DNA from: Fragilaria crotonensis
Taxonomy: Eukaryota; Bacillariophyta; Fragilariophyceae; Fragilariales; Fragilariaceae
Length of the DNA: 64,000 nt
NCBI GenBank assembly: GCA_022925895.1
Contig: JAKSYS010000217.1
Location: 21,851 to 85,850, forward strand
Direction: 5' to 3'
Shown one piece after another: positions 33,027-45,000 of this stretch. Every line of letters starts with the position of its first letter. Positions within the stretch are counted from its first letter, which is position 1. The position numbers and the translations under genes are program-made. The notes below the pieces were generated by a model that saw nothing but the letters and a program-made list of their open reading frames with translations, did not search any database and was not told the DNA's origin.

Positions 33027-34114
33027 ATGCGCGAGTCTAATGCAATGACGAGGAAACATCCTCTATTCATGACAAGCACCAAGGATTGTGGGTCGACAGT
33101 TCCTCCCGTGTCATCAACGTTGGCAACGGCTTCTGTCATGATTCTCGCATTGGCTGTCACGGAGCACTTGACTCGAGCGTTGTTGCTTTCGTTCAAGGTA
33201 CGGTGTCTTTGTTAACGTGTGTCATGTTGTACATTGGCTTCAATTCGGTACCGTACCTCGAGTACTGAATATGAACGTCACGCAGACACCTACACATTTT
33301 GACAGTAATTACTCTGTACACGAGGTTATACCAATGCAGTGCCCAACACATCAAATCATAACTAACGTATTCAATTCACCTACAGGATTCTCACGACATT
33401 TTACAAAATGAAACGAATCGTTTCATTCTAGCCCGTCATTTGGGCGTTGACACGTTGAGTTGTTTCATCTGTGCCTACATGGGATGGGCCAATCGGAGTC
33501 CATTCTTGACCAATGTTCTCAAGGCTGCTATGGGAGATGCAAAGGCATTCCCGGCGAGTGCTGCCGAACACAGAGGCTACTCCTACGTTCCATCCTCATT
33601 CTACCTGTCCACTTTCTTCTTGGCCTATCAGCTCAAGAATATGGTGGATACGATTGTTTGGAATGATGGACCAGAATACATCTTTCATCACGTTCTTAGT
33701 TTGTCCGTCTGTTGGGGAGCGCTTTATCCTGGCTTTTGTTTAGAATACGCAACATTCTTCTTTGGCATTTCCGAAGTTTCTACTGGCATTCTGTGCATCT
33801 TGGCCAATTTCGATGACGATCACGGTGTTGTGGGATTGGGCGATGCATTCCCCATCACCAAGGTGGTGATTGGGGTCGTTTTTGTCATTTTCTTTATCAT
33901 TTGTCGTGCCATTTTGTGGCCCATTTTGAGTTATTACTTTGCGCGTGATGCTCTGGCGTGTTTGAAAGGAAACAATCCAGAAGTGGAGAAACGAAGATTT
34001 GTCATTAAAATGCATGGGTTTTGTTTGGTGGGATTGTCGGCTCTTCAACTCAGTTGGTTGGTCTTGATTTATTTCATGGCAATTAAGGAATTCAAGGCGA
34101 TTGGGCTGCTTTAG
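33027..34114 (+). CDS. TLC-domain multi-pass membrane protein, two exons
   Basis: Exon 1 (33027-33197, 57 codons) begins MRESNAMTRK and includes a membrane segment (ASVMILALAVTEHL). A 188-nt GT-AG intron follows (33198-33385, donor AAG|GTACGG, acceptor CTACAG|GAT, phase 0), then exon 2 to 34114; 299 residues. I count about five to six hydrophobic spans. FHHVLSLSVCWGALYPGF matches the paired-His core of TRAM-LAG1-CLN8 proteins. Some TLC proteins are ceramide synthases, others are lipid sensors or carriers. The Lag1 catalytic motif is not clearly present, so I do not call it a ceramide synthase. It likely sits in the ER or another inner membrane. Confidence 0.7.
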
Positions 34115-34383
34115 TTTACCACAAGGGAAGTGCATGATTCTTTGAGAATTAGATCGGAGACATTATTTTACTGAAATATACTGAAGACGCACACGACGCT
34201 ACGATAGAGTGCATTCATGGTGATTGTTATCATTGTTACGGTAGTTGCTGAGACTGCCCTCTTAACTTAACTTTTGCCATTTTCGTCCATTGAATTGAAA
34301 TGCAGATTTCTTTTATTTAGTCTTACTCATACTCCATTACTCTACCCCGTTTATGTGGTGCATGAGAGCATAGGTTGTTACAC

Positions 34384-35184
34384 CTAGTAAATAGGATGAA
34401 TGAAGTTATCCGACACGAAACTGTCCATGAAAGGAGTTGGCGTTGGAACGTAGTACTTGGCCTTTTCTGCCAAGAAATCCAAGATTTCGTACTTATCTTT
34501 AAAGCCAATGTCGCTTTGCTTTTGGACCAGTTCGTACGGTGTTTCAAGATCCAATGGTGTCATGGCAACAACGGCATCAGGGTTGACTGCATTCAAGGCT
34601 TGTATCGTTCTAAAATTGGATTTGTAATGACACGCGACATGGAGTGGCAACCACCCCTGTCCATCTCGTGCCGTCGTGGCCTCGGGGTACGACTCCAGTA
34701 ACTCGTGCAAGGCTCGTTCACCCACATTGGCATCATTGGCGGCCGCATAGTGAAGCGGCGTTCGAAGGAGACGATCTCGTTCCATGGCAGCATCCGGGTA
34801 GGCGTGAAGGAGGAATAGAATCAAATGGTTGCACCCACCGATTCCCAGCATGTAGTCCTCGTGAAGGCATGCCAGATGGAGGGGAGTCCGGGCGAGAGAC
34901 GATTCCTTACATTCCAAGGCATGAGGGTGGAGTTTAGCTACAGCCTCGACGGCTTGCAGGCTTTCCTTGCTGCCATCAGCCATGATGACGATGTAGTGAA
35001 GAGGTAGCATGATGACACATGCGGACTTCTCACCAGTCAGCTTGATTCGACACCATTGTTTCGCCATTTGGGCAGAATGGCTGTGCTCTGATTGAGATTC
35101 ACATATCTCGATTATTTCATTCCAGCTTCGATTGCGAATGGCTTCAACAAGCAGGTTTGATTTACAAGCGTAGAAGATTATCAT
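34384..35184 (-). CDS. Ankyrin-repeat protein
   Basis: 266 residues from the ATG at 35184, no intron needed. Repeats are visible as ARTPLHLACLHEDY, LRTPLHYAAANDANVG and GWLPLHVACHYKS, with a degenerate one near MLPLHYIVIMADGSKE. Spacing is 38-50 residues because inserts such as LHAYPDAAMERDRL lie between them, a pattern usual in diatom ankyrin proteins. No signal peptide, no catalytic domain. A protein-binding role is all the sequence supports. It converges on the TLC gene with 270 bases between the stops. Confidence 0.75.
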   Translation of the reverse strand: MIIFYACKSNLLVEAIRNRSWNEIIEICESQSEHSHSAQMAKQWCRIKLTGEKSACVIMLPLHYIVIMADGSKESLQAVEAVAKLHPHALECKESSLARTPLHLACLHEDYMLGIGGCNHLILFLLHAYPDAAMERDRLLRTPLHYAAANDANVGERALHELLESYPEATTARDGQGWLPLHVACHYKSNFRTIQALNAVNPDAVVAMTPLDLETPYELVQKQSDIGFKDKYEILDFLAEKAKYYVPTPTPFMDSFVSDNFIHPIY

Positions 35185-35728
35185 GGAGACGGTTGCTTTA
35201 TGCGATACGCGTTGTGCTTTGTATTCGTTGAGTTGTCGTGTCTCTTTTCTGAAGATTTGTGTGAATATGTTCTTGTACCAGGTACTTTTAGCATACTACT
35301 AGAACCCGAATACAAGTATTTTACGCCATAATGCTGTTCTACAAACTGTGTTCGAAGAGAGTGACGGGCCTATCAAACGGGTGATGTGATGATCGAGGTG
35401 TTCGGGTTCTAAAATGTGACATGGGAATGAACAAGTGGAACAAACCAAAAATGAGAACCGCTATTTCATCTTTCATCAATGCGTCACTGGCACAAGAATT
35501 CACGGGACACAAGTTGACGCGGGACATGGGACATGGGACAGGTCGAAAACCCCGAAAATCGAAACCATACAGTACGACGCTAGCACGAGTATGATGGTAT
35601 GATACAGCTGGTTTTCGCCTTGAACATCCCTTGCGCACAATATCTGGTATTATTTTACAGGTACATTATCCCTGAAATACCACTACAATGGTATTTTCTC
35701 GTGGCCAGGTGTACAAGCGTCGTATGCG
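35185..35728. other. Intergenic spacer upstream of the LTR element
   Basis: No supported gene. GGGACATGGGACATGGGACA (about 35519) is a short direct repeat. Nothing else notable. Confidence 0.4.
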
Positions 35729-35734
35729 TACTTT

Positions 35735-36117
35735 TGTCAAGATGTACTGTGCTACAAGTGCTGCTCAAGATGTGTCGAGTAATACTGTGTCATCCGGACA
35801 CTACTCGAACAACGACAGTACACCAGTATCTAGTATCTGTTCCGGTGATCACGGCAGTGTTGATGGTTGGACTGTAATCCAGGTCAAGGCTAAAGCAAAG
35901 AAGACTAAAGAAGCTCCACACAGAAGGAAGACTGAAGAGTCTATTATTGGTGTGAATGGGATTCACAAGGTGGTGAATGGGAATGCAATTGCAGCTGATG
36001 GGATTGGAGTCTAGAAATAGAGACTAACAGTAAAGCTCACAATACAGATAAAGGAAATTCAATACGGTTGTAATATCGTACTGGCTAGTGTTATACTGTA
36101 TCAAGGATTATTTAACA
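35735..36117 (+). repeat. 5' LTR of the Copia-derived element
   Basis: Starts TGTCAAGATGTACTGTGC, ends TTATTTAACA. It contains a 90-codon frame (starting KMYCATSAAQD, ending at GIGV) that is also open in the other LTR, so the LTR carries coding sequence in both copies. A primer-binding site is not obvious after it. Confidence 0.85.
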
Positions 36118-36150
36118 CGTTTATAAACGGTCAGTTTATATCAAGGCAAG

Positions 36151-37423
36151 ATGGTGGACGAAACGGCTGAATCCGGGACAGGGTTTGGAACTACGGTCCG
36201 CGCATTTGCGTTCGACGGCGACGAAGCTAGATACCGCTCATGGGAGGTAAGACCCTTGCGCTCGCCAGCTCGAAAGGATTTTTGCTCGCACTAACCAGAG
36301 AGAGTACCGGAACGGCACTAACGGTTGAACAGTTCGAGTATGGAGAGGTCGAAGTCACGCCAGCGACGGCGGCTACTACGGGCGGCACGGCTGCCGCTAC
36401 AGTCATGCGTCCGACGACAACGGCAGAGAACCGGAAGTACCTGGCAAAGGCAGCAGCGTGGACATATTTGGTCGCGAGTTGCACCGACAAGGCCTATGCA
36501 CTTATTGAACGGTGCGAAGGGGATCCGTACAAGGCATGGTCTATACTACAAGAGAAATACTGTGCAACGGACGCGGAAGAGAATTACCCGAGCTGGATCA
36601 GGCATTTAGCGATTGCAAGCTTGTTGGGACGAAGAAGGACCCAGAACTCTGGTTCAATGACTTGGACCACTTGAATATGAGGCTCGCAAGGATCAACTTG
36701 AAGTATGAGAAGGACGATCTGCAAATGAAGAGTCACATGATGACAGCTATGTCGAAGGACTATGACAGCGTCATCGTCAAGTTCCGTGGAGACCTAAGCG
36801 AGACGCCTCTTGCGAAATTGCAAAAGGAAGTGGTACTCCAATTCAAGACCCTTGTCAAGGATGGTAGTGGAAGGAGCTCGGAATCGGTACTCAGCTCCAG
36901 CAACACATTTAAGGGAACATGCAGGAATTGCGGCAAGATTGGCCATAAGGCACATGAGTGCAGGTCAGCCAAGGTCGAATCTACGGAGGGTCCCACGAAG
37001 GAAGCCAGTACTGCCGACGACGTCGATAAGTCAAATGTGACATGCTATAATTGTCAAGGGAAGGGGCATTATGCGAACGAGTGTGCGAGCGCAAAGAACT
37101 TCAAGTCTGACCCTACAGCTGATATGGCAATGTTTGTCGGAGCGTCATGCGTGGATACTATGCCCGTCTACAAGGGCTATGACTATTGTGCGGATGTGGG
37201 AGACAGCTTCTTCGACAACATGTCCGATTCAGTGGCTTTTGGCGAGGTTGATGACACTTTGTTTGGTCATTTGATCCTGGCCGGTGGTACTTGTACTAAG
37301 AACGATACTAAAACTGCACGCATTGAGGACACTGCGGCGGAGACTGAACCAGTTGCCATTGAGGTTGAGTTGGTTGAAGAACAGGAATCAAATGTGACTT
37401 GGACGTTCTTGCAACTGACATGA
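36151..37423 (+). pseudogene. gag: Copia gag with two CCHC zinc knuckles (two frameshifts)
   Basis: The ATG at 36151 opens MVDETAESGTGF..FAFDGDEARYRSW, a normal Copia gag start. The frame shifts near 36246 and 36590; each is explained by one missing base. The middle has DPELWFNDLDHLNMRL and LSETPLAKLQKEV. Two RNA-binding knuckles follow: CRNCGKIGHKAHEC and CYNCQGKGHYANEC (both C-x2-C-x4-H-x4-C). The frame ends at 37423 and the next continues from about 37400 in another frame. Confidence 0.8.
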
Positions 37424-38301
37424 ACACCCCTATCATGGCTACCAATGAAACTACGGACAAAAATGATAAAGTCATTGTCATGCCAAGCGCTTGTGTCGGA
37501 TCAGCAGTTACGCTAGGACTTGCGGAGGAATGGCTACTTGATGATGGCGGCGCTACTGGTGGCGTCGCATACGACAACAAACATACGACAGATTTGACGG
37601 ATTCGAATCGTGACGTCACTATCGGAAATGGTGGCGAAGTTCCAGAAACCATGTTGAAGGACCTACCGGATGACAAGTTGACATTGGAAATGCCTGGACT
37701 TGTTGAGATCGCGGAGGATGTCCCTGCTACTATGGCTGTTACTGGTGTTGCACCGTTGGTCGCAACGATGGAGTCATTTTCTAAAATTCTGAAGTCACTT
37801 GGGCTTATTCGCCAATGCAAGACCGATCCATGCCTTTTCTACCTATTTGACAGGTACGGAAATTTACAGGCAATCGTGGTTGCGTGCTGCGATGACTGCA
37901 TTGCTGTTTTTACTGGACACGAGAAATGGTGGGTCACGAAGCTCAAGACTGGAATATCGGGAGGAATGACCATGCCGGAAGGAATTTCGGACATTTTGTA
38001 TGATCCCCAGAACACGGAGGATGTCAAGATGTACTGTGCTACAAGTGCTGCTCAAGATGTGTCGAGTAATACTGTGTCATCCGGACACTACTCGAACAAC
38101 GACAGTACACCAGTATCTAGTATCTGTTCCGGTGATCACGGCAGTGTTGATGGTTGGACTGTAATCCAGGTCAAGGCTAAAGCAAAGAAGACTAAAGAAG
38201 CTCCACACAGAAGGAAGACTGAAGAGTCTATTATTGGTGTGAATGGGATTCACAAGGTGGTGAATGGGAATGCAATTGCAGCTGATGGGATTGGAGTCTA
38301 G
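37399..38301 (+). pseudogene. Deleted Copia pol remnant running into the 3' LTR
   Basis: EEWLLDDGGATGGVAYDN is a degraded Copia protease site (normal form LLDSGA). SNRDVTIGNGGEVPE follows as in intact elements. Then integrase and most of reverse transcriptase are absent and the frame jumps to FSKILKSLGLIRQCKTDPCL, with IVVACCDDCIAVF where a working enzyme has YVDD. It then crosses into the 3' LTR and stops at 38301. It is not a functional enzyme. Confidence 0.75.
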
Positions 38302-38404
38302 AAATAGAGACTAACAGTAAAGCTCACAATACAGATAAAGGAAATTCAATACGGTTGTAATATCGTACTGGCTAGTGTTATACTGTATCAAGGATTATTT
38401 AACA
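38022..38404 (+). repeat. 3' LTR of the Copia-derived element
   Basis: Same 383-bp sequence as 35735-36117. The purine-rich CACGGAGGA just before it is a plausible polypurine tract. TACTTT follows it. Confidence 0.85.
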
Positions 38405-38696
38405 TACTTTCAGCATACGTTTGGCATACCATTTCAAAATGTAGGGTATTTTGCAGTAGGTCACGTGGTTTTATACTAACACTTGAATTAGGTATCTTGT
38501 ACCACTAAGTGGTACCCTTGGTAGAGTTTCACAGCCCCTTAGTACCACTTGTACCACTCTTTAAGATGAGGCAGAGAGGTGCGCAGTACGTGGTAAACGC
38601 ATGTATGCCATATGGTATCCACAAGCACCAGCAGACTGTGTGTCGGAATTTGCATTTCTTCGTACAAGATCAGAGAACACGAGTCGATCACAAAAA

Positions 38697-40844
38697 ATGG
38701 TGTCCTACGCTGACGATGACGAACTCGCTGCGAGCACCGTGCCACCCCTTCAGGGTGTGGCACTGGATTACAAGTCCTCCCTTGACAGCTTGATGTCATT
38801 TTTCCACGGAGTTGATTATGGGAAGGAACGCCAGTACACAAAGGGTGAATTGCGAGCTCTGACACCTGATGATGTAGTTGCTTGGATGAATGTGAAAACC
38901 TTCGATGACCCTGACCCTCCTTTAGATGCAAACCCAACAGAGTGCCGTAGTAGTTCCCTTGAGTTTTGGAAGAAGGCCCTTTCATTCTTTATGCCTGATC
39001 GTTTGACTGCATGGGTGTCGGGCCGTAACGAAGGGAATCCTACACGATCGATTGAGTGAACAGTCTTATCAGGCGTGTGAAGAAAAGGAGGTCCGGAAGC
39101 AGGGTAAGGCTTCAAAGGTCAAACGTCCACTAACACGAGAAGAGTTTCAGAAGATGCAGCATATATTTCAGAGCAACGATAGCTTTCTATGGAAGTATGG
39201 TTTGAGCTGTCTAACAAAATTTCAGTTTCACATGATTGGCCGCATCGACGATACGACACAGGTGTTGATTGAAAATATCAGGTTCACGATTTTTATCCCA
39301 ATGCTTTGAAGACTCGTATGAATTGGTCGAAAAATGTATCCGAGGAACGAGATGCTCCGTGGCAGATTGTGTTGGGTGCAATGGATACGACATATTGTGT
39401 ACTCACTTGTCTCTCTTTGTGGTTGGAGTTACATGCTCGATCGAATCCAAATGCTTTGCTTTCCCCCTATGTTTTTGCTTTTACTAGCGACAACACTGTA
39501 CCTGCTGGAGGTAAGAAATCAAAAGAGATTGCAGGCACTGCTTTTACTAAAATATTCAGAATGGACGAATTCGCTGGTGGTGTTGTCGACGATAAATTGG
39601 GAAGTCATTCAATTCGTAAGTTCGCGTCAACGCATGTGCGACGGTCTGGAATTAACAAGGATGATAAGGACATTCGCGGGCGCTGGAAGTTGGCAAAGCG
39701 GGTTTCAGATGTTTACGATGATGTCGAATTGCCCTTTCCTGACGCGAAGGTTGCTGATAAGTTGTGTATTGGCGGTCCGTGCTATTACCTATTCCCTGAT
39801 GAGTTGTTGGCGACGACTACTGGTGTTGGTGCTGGCGCTGGAGACGCCGGGTTGACACCTGTGCTTAAGACTTTCATCCTCAGCAACGTCGTTCCAAATA
39901 TTCGAAAGGTGTTGTCAGAGGATGCGTCGCTTGTGCTTGGTAAGGCAATGCTTTGGATGATTTACTCACCTTATGATGCGGCAAACGAGATCGTTCCAAC
40001 GGTCATTAAGGATCAGATTCGACTTGAGTGGAATGAAATCGTATCGGCTTTGCATCCTGGAATTGATTGCAACAGTCCTTTTTACAATCCTATAAAGAGA
40101 GTGCCAGTGGTGATTACGGGCGACGAGGGTTGTGTGAATATTGATATCATTCCTTCTCTTGATGAAAATGGAAGTGTTGTGGATGGAATGGGAGGAGTCG
40201 TTGGTATTGCAAACGGTGGCACTGGCGGAAGAGGGGTAGGAGGTATGGCATCAACAGCTGGCGGATTAGCAGCGCAGTTGTTGGCGGTTCAGTCATTGGC
40301 GAGTCAGATTCGTCGCGAGATTCAAGAGTTGCGATCAAACCAAATGGCTGATAGGGTCGAAACGCGCAAAGGCTTTACTATGGTGAATACAAACATCAGG
40401 AGGATCGCGTTGCAACCAGGTTTACGGGGTCCCGTGGGTACAGTGGCACAGGGAGGGACGAGGGCGACGGGCGGCAATGATGACGACATGGCTGTCGATG
40501 CGGTCGCCACACTCAATGGAGTGGGCGCAGCTCCAGCAGTTCTGAGCCCAACTCCTCGCAATTTGTTCGAACTGTGGCAGGAGTACCAAGTCGGAATTGG
40601 AGGGAGGAAGGCAGCTCGGTTGTTTACTAGCAGGGAAAGGGGTGGAAAGAGCAAGTACAAGTACCACCGCCGACTCGTGATTTGGCGGATTATTTCGGGT
40701 TTAGTGCGTGGTGGAATGACTGCAGATGCAGCAATTGATAGCATTTATGCTATCTATGGACACCAGACAAGTGTCACAATAATCATCAACAGAATCAGAA
40801 AGCAAAAGAACGATGGGACCCTGAATCCCAATCTCAGAATTTAG
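38697..40844 (+). pseudogene. Crypton tyrosine-recombinase element gene (three frameshifts)
   Basis: The start is the ATG of MVSYADDDEL. The N-terminal part resembles Crypton proteins (NEGNPTRS, later EVRKQGKASKVKRPLT). Frames shift near 39056, 39086 and 39282; in each case one extra base in a short run (G, A, G) would restore it. The recombinase domain has HSIRKFASTH with the catalytic HxxR, DIRGRWKLAKR, and the nucleophile Tyr in RVSDVYDDVELPF (about 39714). After a Gly/Ala-rich linker, the C-terminal part (LWQEYQVGIGGRKAARLFTS...RRLVIWRII) looks like the GCR1_C-type DNA-binding domain found in Cryptons. Cryptons insert by recombination and lack terminal repeats, so the element's outer limits cannot be read. 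The gene lies only 290 bases after the Copia element. Confidence 0.75.
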
Positions 40845-42831
40845 TTTTAAATTTTTACATGATGTTGGAAGCGACATGACATGTGATCCGCATGGATCTG
40901 TATACACATGTCTGTACTTGTCGAACATTATACTAGCGAAAAACATGACAGTAAACAACTCAGCGTATTCTAGCAAGCGAATCTCGTGTAAATTACATGT
41001 ACAGCACTCATTACCGCCTCCCTACGTGGTGGTATAAAGTATTGCATTAAAAACCCATACTTTCACAGTACTCTGGATCGAAAAAATGTGATTATGACGT
41101 CACGAAATGATCATTGTATCACCACTGCGGCGAGCGCTCCTCCGCAATGGGTTAACAGAGTTCCAATTGCAGCACATGCACCCTTTGGCAAGTTCCTGAC
41201 CCTAACACTTCTCTACCTAATTGCATCGTCAGGAACAAGGGTGTATGAGTAAGCAGGACTGTTGGAATGGAAGGCACAACCGGAATTTTGGTAAGTTCGT
41301 CATGACTGGCTGGTGGCTACCTTGGATCAGCAGGCAAGAATACTGCCTCCGTGCAATAAGTGAAGATTGGCAACAGCATCAGTTGTAGCTTTGGAATAGT
41401 CTCACATCTTTCAGTAACAAATTGGTCATGTTGATGTCAAGAAGCATGATCCCAAAGTTGCTGCCACTATGCATCCTTCATCAAAAAAGGTGGCTCCCAC
41501 CATTACTGCTGGTTCCCACCAATAAGCAATTGAGCAATCTGGGACTTCTCTTTTCTTTGATAGTGACAGCAGAGTAAGCACTGTCCCTACCTTCTTCAGC
41601 CTCATGCTGGGAATGTGGAGATTTGAAAAGCTTTTACTTCAATGACATTGTATTGCATGGACTGCAATGTGCAGAAAGTTATTCTTGGTGATCGGATAGA
41701 GAAGCAAGCGGAAAGCAAGTCAATTGTTTTGCAGCAAATCGGAGGGAACTAGTGGATGGTTGTGGTCAAGATGATCTGTGTTCTGAACACAACATTTTGT
41801 TCACTATTCATCACTGGAGAATGTATCTTGCCTGTGCAAAGTTGTGATGATCATCAGCGTAGTCCAAGCATTTCTTATTATGATTATTGATGTTTGACAC
41901 ACAGCCAGCGTCACGACGTGCTGTGCCAGTTACAGCTTTCCCACTCTCACAGTTCCAGAAAGCACAAGAATTAAGGCATTCATGGCCTTGTTTGTCCAGG
42001 CTTGTACAGTGCCTCAGTGCACTTGTGAAAAACCACCGATCCCGATTTTTGCTGAGGTGGATTAAAAAAGCACCAAATAACATTAAAAAACACTTGTGTT
42101 TTACTTGGTCGGGCCTTTCATTCTACATTCATCTTATTTGATGTTGGACCCAATATTCTACATTGGATGCTTGCAATAACACCAAGTCAATTGTTCTTTA
42201 ACATATATTTACATCCTAATCCAAACTTTTTTGTTGTTTGCAACTGCATATCTGAATGTGGAGAAGTTTGATACTCCTGTAGACTGTAGTATTGTTAAGT
42301 CATACAGTAACAAGTTGTTTACAGTGGAAGGCAGTCCACAGTCCACAGTACTTTGTATATGCTACGATTTCTTTGAAAAACACCTTTTAAGCTTGAAACA
42401 AAAGCCACCGCCACCCAAAGCGAGGGTGGATTTTGAATAAAACCAGAGAGCCAAAAAAAAAGAAATTGCGTTAATGATCAAAATTGAGGAATCGGTTCAA
42501 AACGAGAATTCACGAAGTGAAAAATTCGTTCAGTACACAATAGCAACCAAAGAGCAAAATGACCTCATCAATGCCTTGACCATTTTGCAGATGACCTTTT
42601 ATTCAGGTAACTGTATTTGAAACTATCAGCATGTCATATTTCACGACTTCTAAAGTACTTCTTAAGTATCAGGCGGATTTGATTAAAAACGTTCTGAAAC
42701 CCCTTTTTTCTATGTATACTATGTTGTAGCATTTTTTAACGGTTCCAGATTTTTCATCGTTGCTGCAACAAGGTCAGCCAGATACCTGGAACCATTGACG
42801 CCAACGTCGACAGCTGGTACACTGGATTAGC
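40845..42831. other. Non-coding or decayed DNA
   Basis: Only short frames, with many stops. Parts read like old mobile-element coding sequence, but I cannot align them to anything. Nothing to name. Confidence 0.35.
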
Positions 42832-43227
42832 ATGCAAGCGAGCATGGCAGCAGAAGCTCAAGCCGCAGCAGCACCAGACCCTCGATCAAGCACTCCGTGG
42901 GATCAGGCCGAACCTGCTGTTGGTGAAGGGGTGTCATGTTATTCACAGACACTAAAGGCTGATCTTCTCCCGGGAACGTTTATTCTTCTGGTGGGTAGAA
43001 GTCCTAGTACTTCGCCATTGGAAAAGGACCGGGACAATTTTGTTGCAAGAATTGTTGCTGTGACCAACAGCCCGTCATCATCAGTCAGCGTCAATATCTT
43101 CAGGCATATGAAGGAGGCCCAGCAAACAGAGGGCTTTGTGCATCTCGACATGAAGATTGAAAACCATCTGAGGCAATTGACTGAGATTGTCCTGAGCTAC
43201 GTGTCATCCCAACTGTTGACATCGTGA
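42832..43227 (+). CDS. Hypothetical protein, possibly mobile-element derived
   Basis: 131 residues from an ATG. Ala-rich start, then LLPGTFILLVGRSPS and FVARIVAVTNSPSSSVSVNIFRHMKEA, which looks like a folded beta-rich domain. No signal peptide, no motif I recognise. The neighbours are decayed mobile DNA, so this may be an orphan exon of an element rather than a host gene. Confidence 0.3.
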   Translation: MQASMAAEAQAAAAPDPRSSTPWDQAEPAVGEGVSCYSQTLKADLLPGTFILLVGRSPSTSPLEKDRDNFVARIVAVTNSPSSSVSVNIFRHMKEAQQTEGFVHLDMKIENHLRQLTEIVLSYVSSQLLTS

Positions 43228-44035
43228 ACTTGTCGTTTGTGGTTCACTATGGCATCCCTAAGGGATCCATCAAATCTTTTCTTAACCTGCCAACAAGGAA
43301 TGATTTTGGCATTCATATTGCAATATAGACTCCTTGTTCCGAATGGTGGCGGAAGTTCTCTACCACTACAACCATCACTTGAGGAGGTGCCAGATGGCTA
43401 TTGCTGTCTTCCATTTCCATCTTGTTACAAGAATGCATGATACCATGATTGCTTTGCTCGTCGCATTTGGCACAATATCATCTCCATCAAAATGGAGATT
43501 ACAAAGCTATTGGGCCAATACTTGCAACAACAAGGTCTGTTTGGCCGTGAATGAGTTCGTTTGACAAATGTAACATCAGAGACTGGAGTTTTTTGAACAG
43601 GCAATTTGCAAACTTGTTTGGTGATTCTGGCTCTGGATTGTCCACCAGGGTTCGTGTTTATTGAGTGACCGAAAGTGGCCTGGTGGTGAAGGCTGCTCGG
43701 ATCAAGAAGACCTGCATTGTCTGGCGATTCAAAACAGTGGCCCATCTACGGCAACTATGCGGCATTTTTGGAGAGTCAGTCACTGCAGGACAGCGATGTT
43801 GCCTTCCAAAGGTATCACTACCCAAAACCCTTTGGAAGAACAGCATTTTCAACGTGGTGTGGGGGAATGATGAGAGCAAACCTATCTACAACTCAAGGAC
43901 CGAGCGTGATGGTATAGAGGACCTCGAGTATGATGGATCTGCTGAGTTGTTTATCATTATTCGATATCGTCGTTATGCATACGCTTGTAGTCTCCAAGGG
44001 TGTGATCCCTTGCTTGCATCCTTAATTTGAAGTGA
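43228..44035. other. Probably decayed continuation of mobile-element coding DNA
   Basis: Several short overlapping plus-strand frames suggest one older coding region that has lost its frame, but no domain is recognisable. Confidence 0.3.
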
Positions 44036-45000
44036 GTTAGAGGTTGCTGACGGATGCCTCTACCGACTCATAGGCATGACTGATTCGCAACGGGTTCTTG
44101 CCCAGTGCTGCCACCCATGTCAGAACAACGAGCGTGTTGGGAAAGAAAATATCCGACGTTCACTTAGCAAAGGAGTTAATCCAACATTCTTGCCTTAATG
44201 GAAAGCTTATCATATACATCATCCTCTTCAGATATTGCCTGTGCTTGATAGTTTTGTGGCATCTTGTTTTCTAGTGCAAATTGGCAAATGTCATCTTCGA
44301 GAACTCTGCAGAGGAAGATATGCCGTCATTGGAGCCATCTTGCTATCGGTATCAGTCGTGACTTCTTGCTTACACCCTTAACTCCACCACCGTGACTCGT
44401 ACGTTGAAAGAAAAAGGTCATAATCAAGGAATTCATCGCTTCCCATCCTTGTTGATGTGAGAAGCGATACAAATTCTTCCTCATGTGAAGGTAGTTTGTA
44501 ACTCCTTCTTTCTGCCACAGCCTAATCCATGCCTGGTAGAACTTATCGGCATGGTTCTGATAAGTGGCAATTGTTTCGTTGGTAAAATTATCTCGCTTTC
44601 TGTAAGAGCATCATTGCAATGCGGTTGTTGTTGAGTGAGGTTGTCCACAATGTTTCTGAACTCCGGTCACACAGATATCAATCATGGTATCAAGGGAATC
44701 AATCACACGACAAGTTCGTACATTGTCCATTGTAATGGGACAGAGCTCCTTTTTGTTTGCATCATACGGACACATCCACTGACAAGGGTCACCGACAATT
44801 CCAAGGATTGATGTATTAATTAGTTGTTCAATATCTGAAATATATTGCGATACTCGTCTCCCTTCAGCATTCATGCAGGTTTACAGATGTTTCTTCTTTG
44901 CGTTTGAAAGAAGCCCTTCAATGATCAGCATCGCCAGAAGTTTTATTCCAAAGGAGGTATGCTCCTTCTTGTACCTCGTCATGGGAAATTTCACTCGATA
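44036..45000 (-). pseudogene. Decayed mobile-element protein gene (YLHM...GWEAMNS family)
   Basis: On the minus strand, 44600-44340 is stop-free and reads HADKFYQAWIRLWQKEGVTN, then NLYRFSHQQGWEAMNSLI, then FFFQRT and KKSRLIPIARWLQ. I know this pattern as a recurrent coding module of algal and other eukaryotic mobile elements, but not its enzymatic role. Flanking minus-strand pieces (for example 44874-44611 and 45000-44880) are broken by stops and shifts. No intact gene remains. Confidence 0.45.

Larger units (their letters stand above)
35729..38410 (+). mobile_element. Copia-derived LTR element, internally deleted, with 6-bp target duplication
   Basis: Two 383-bp LTRs (35735-36117 and 38022-38404) begin TGTC and end AACA. 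TACTTT flanks the whole at 35729-35734 and 38405-38410. Between the LTRs are only 1.9 kb: a gag with two zinc knuckles, a degenerate protease site and a short piece of reverse transcriptase, with no integrase. A complete Copia element is about 5 kb, so most of pol is missing. Reading the two LTRs side by side I see no difference, which means a very recent insertion. It must have moved with proteins from a full element elsewhere. Confidence 0.85.

Noticed and set aside
33440-34114. TLC protein starting at 33442
   Set aside because: That start is TTG. A clean phase-0 GT-AG intron joins an upstream exon with an ATG at 33027 and a membrane segment.
37399-38301. 300-codon host gene
   Set aside because: It begins inside gag, contains degraded Copia protease and reverse-transcriptase pieces and stops inside the 3' LTR.
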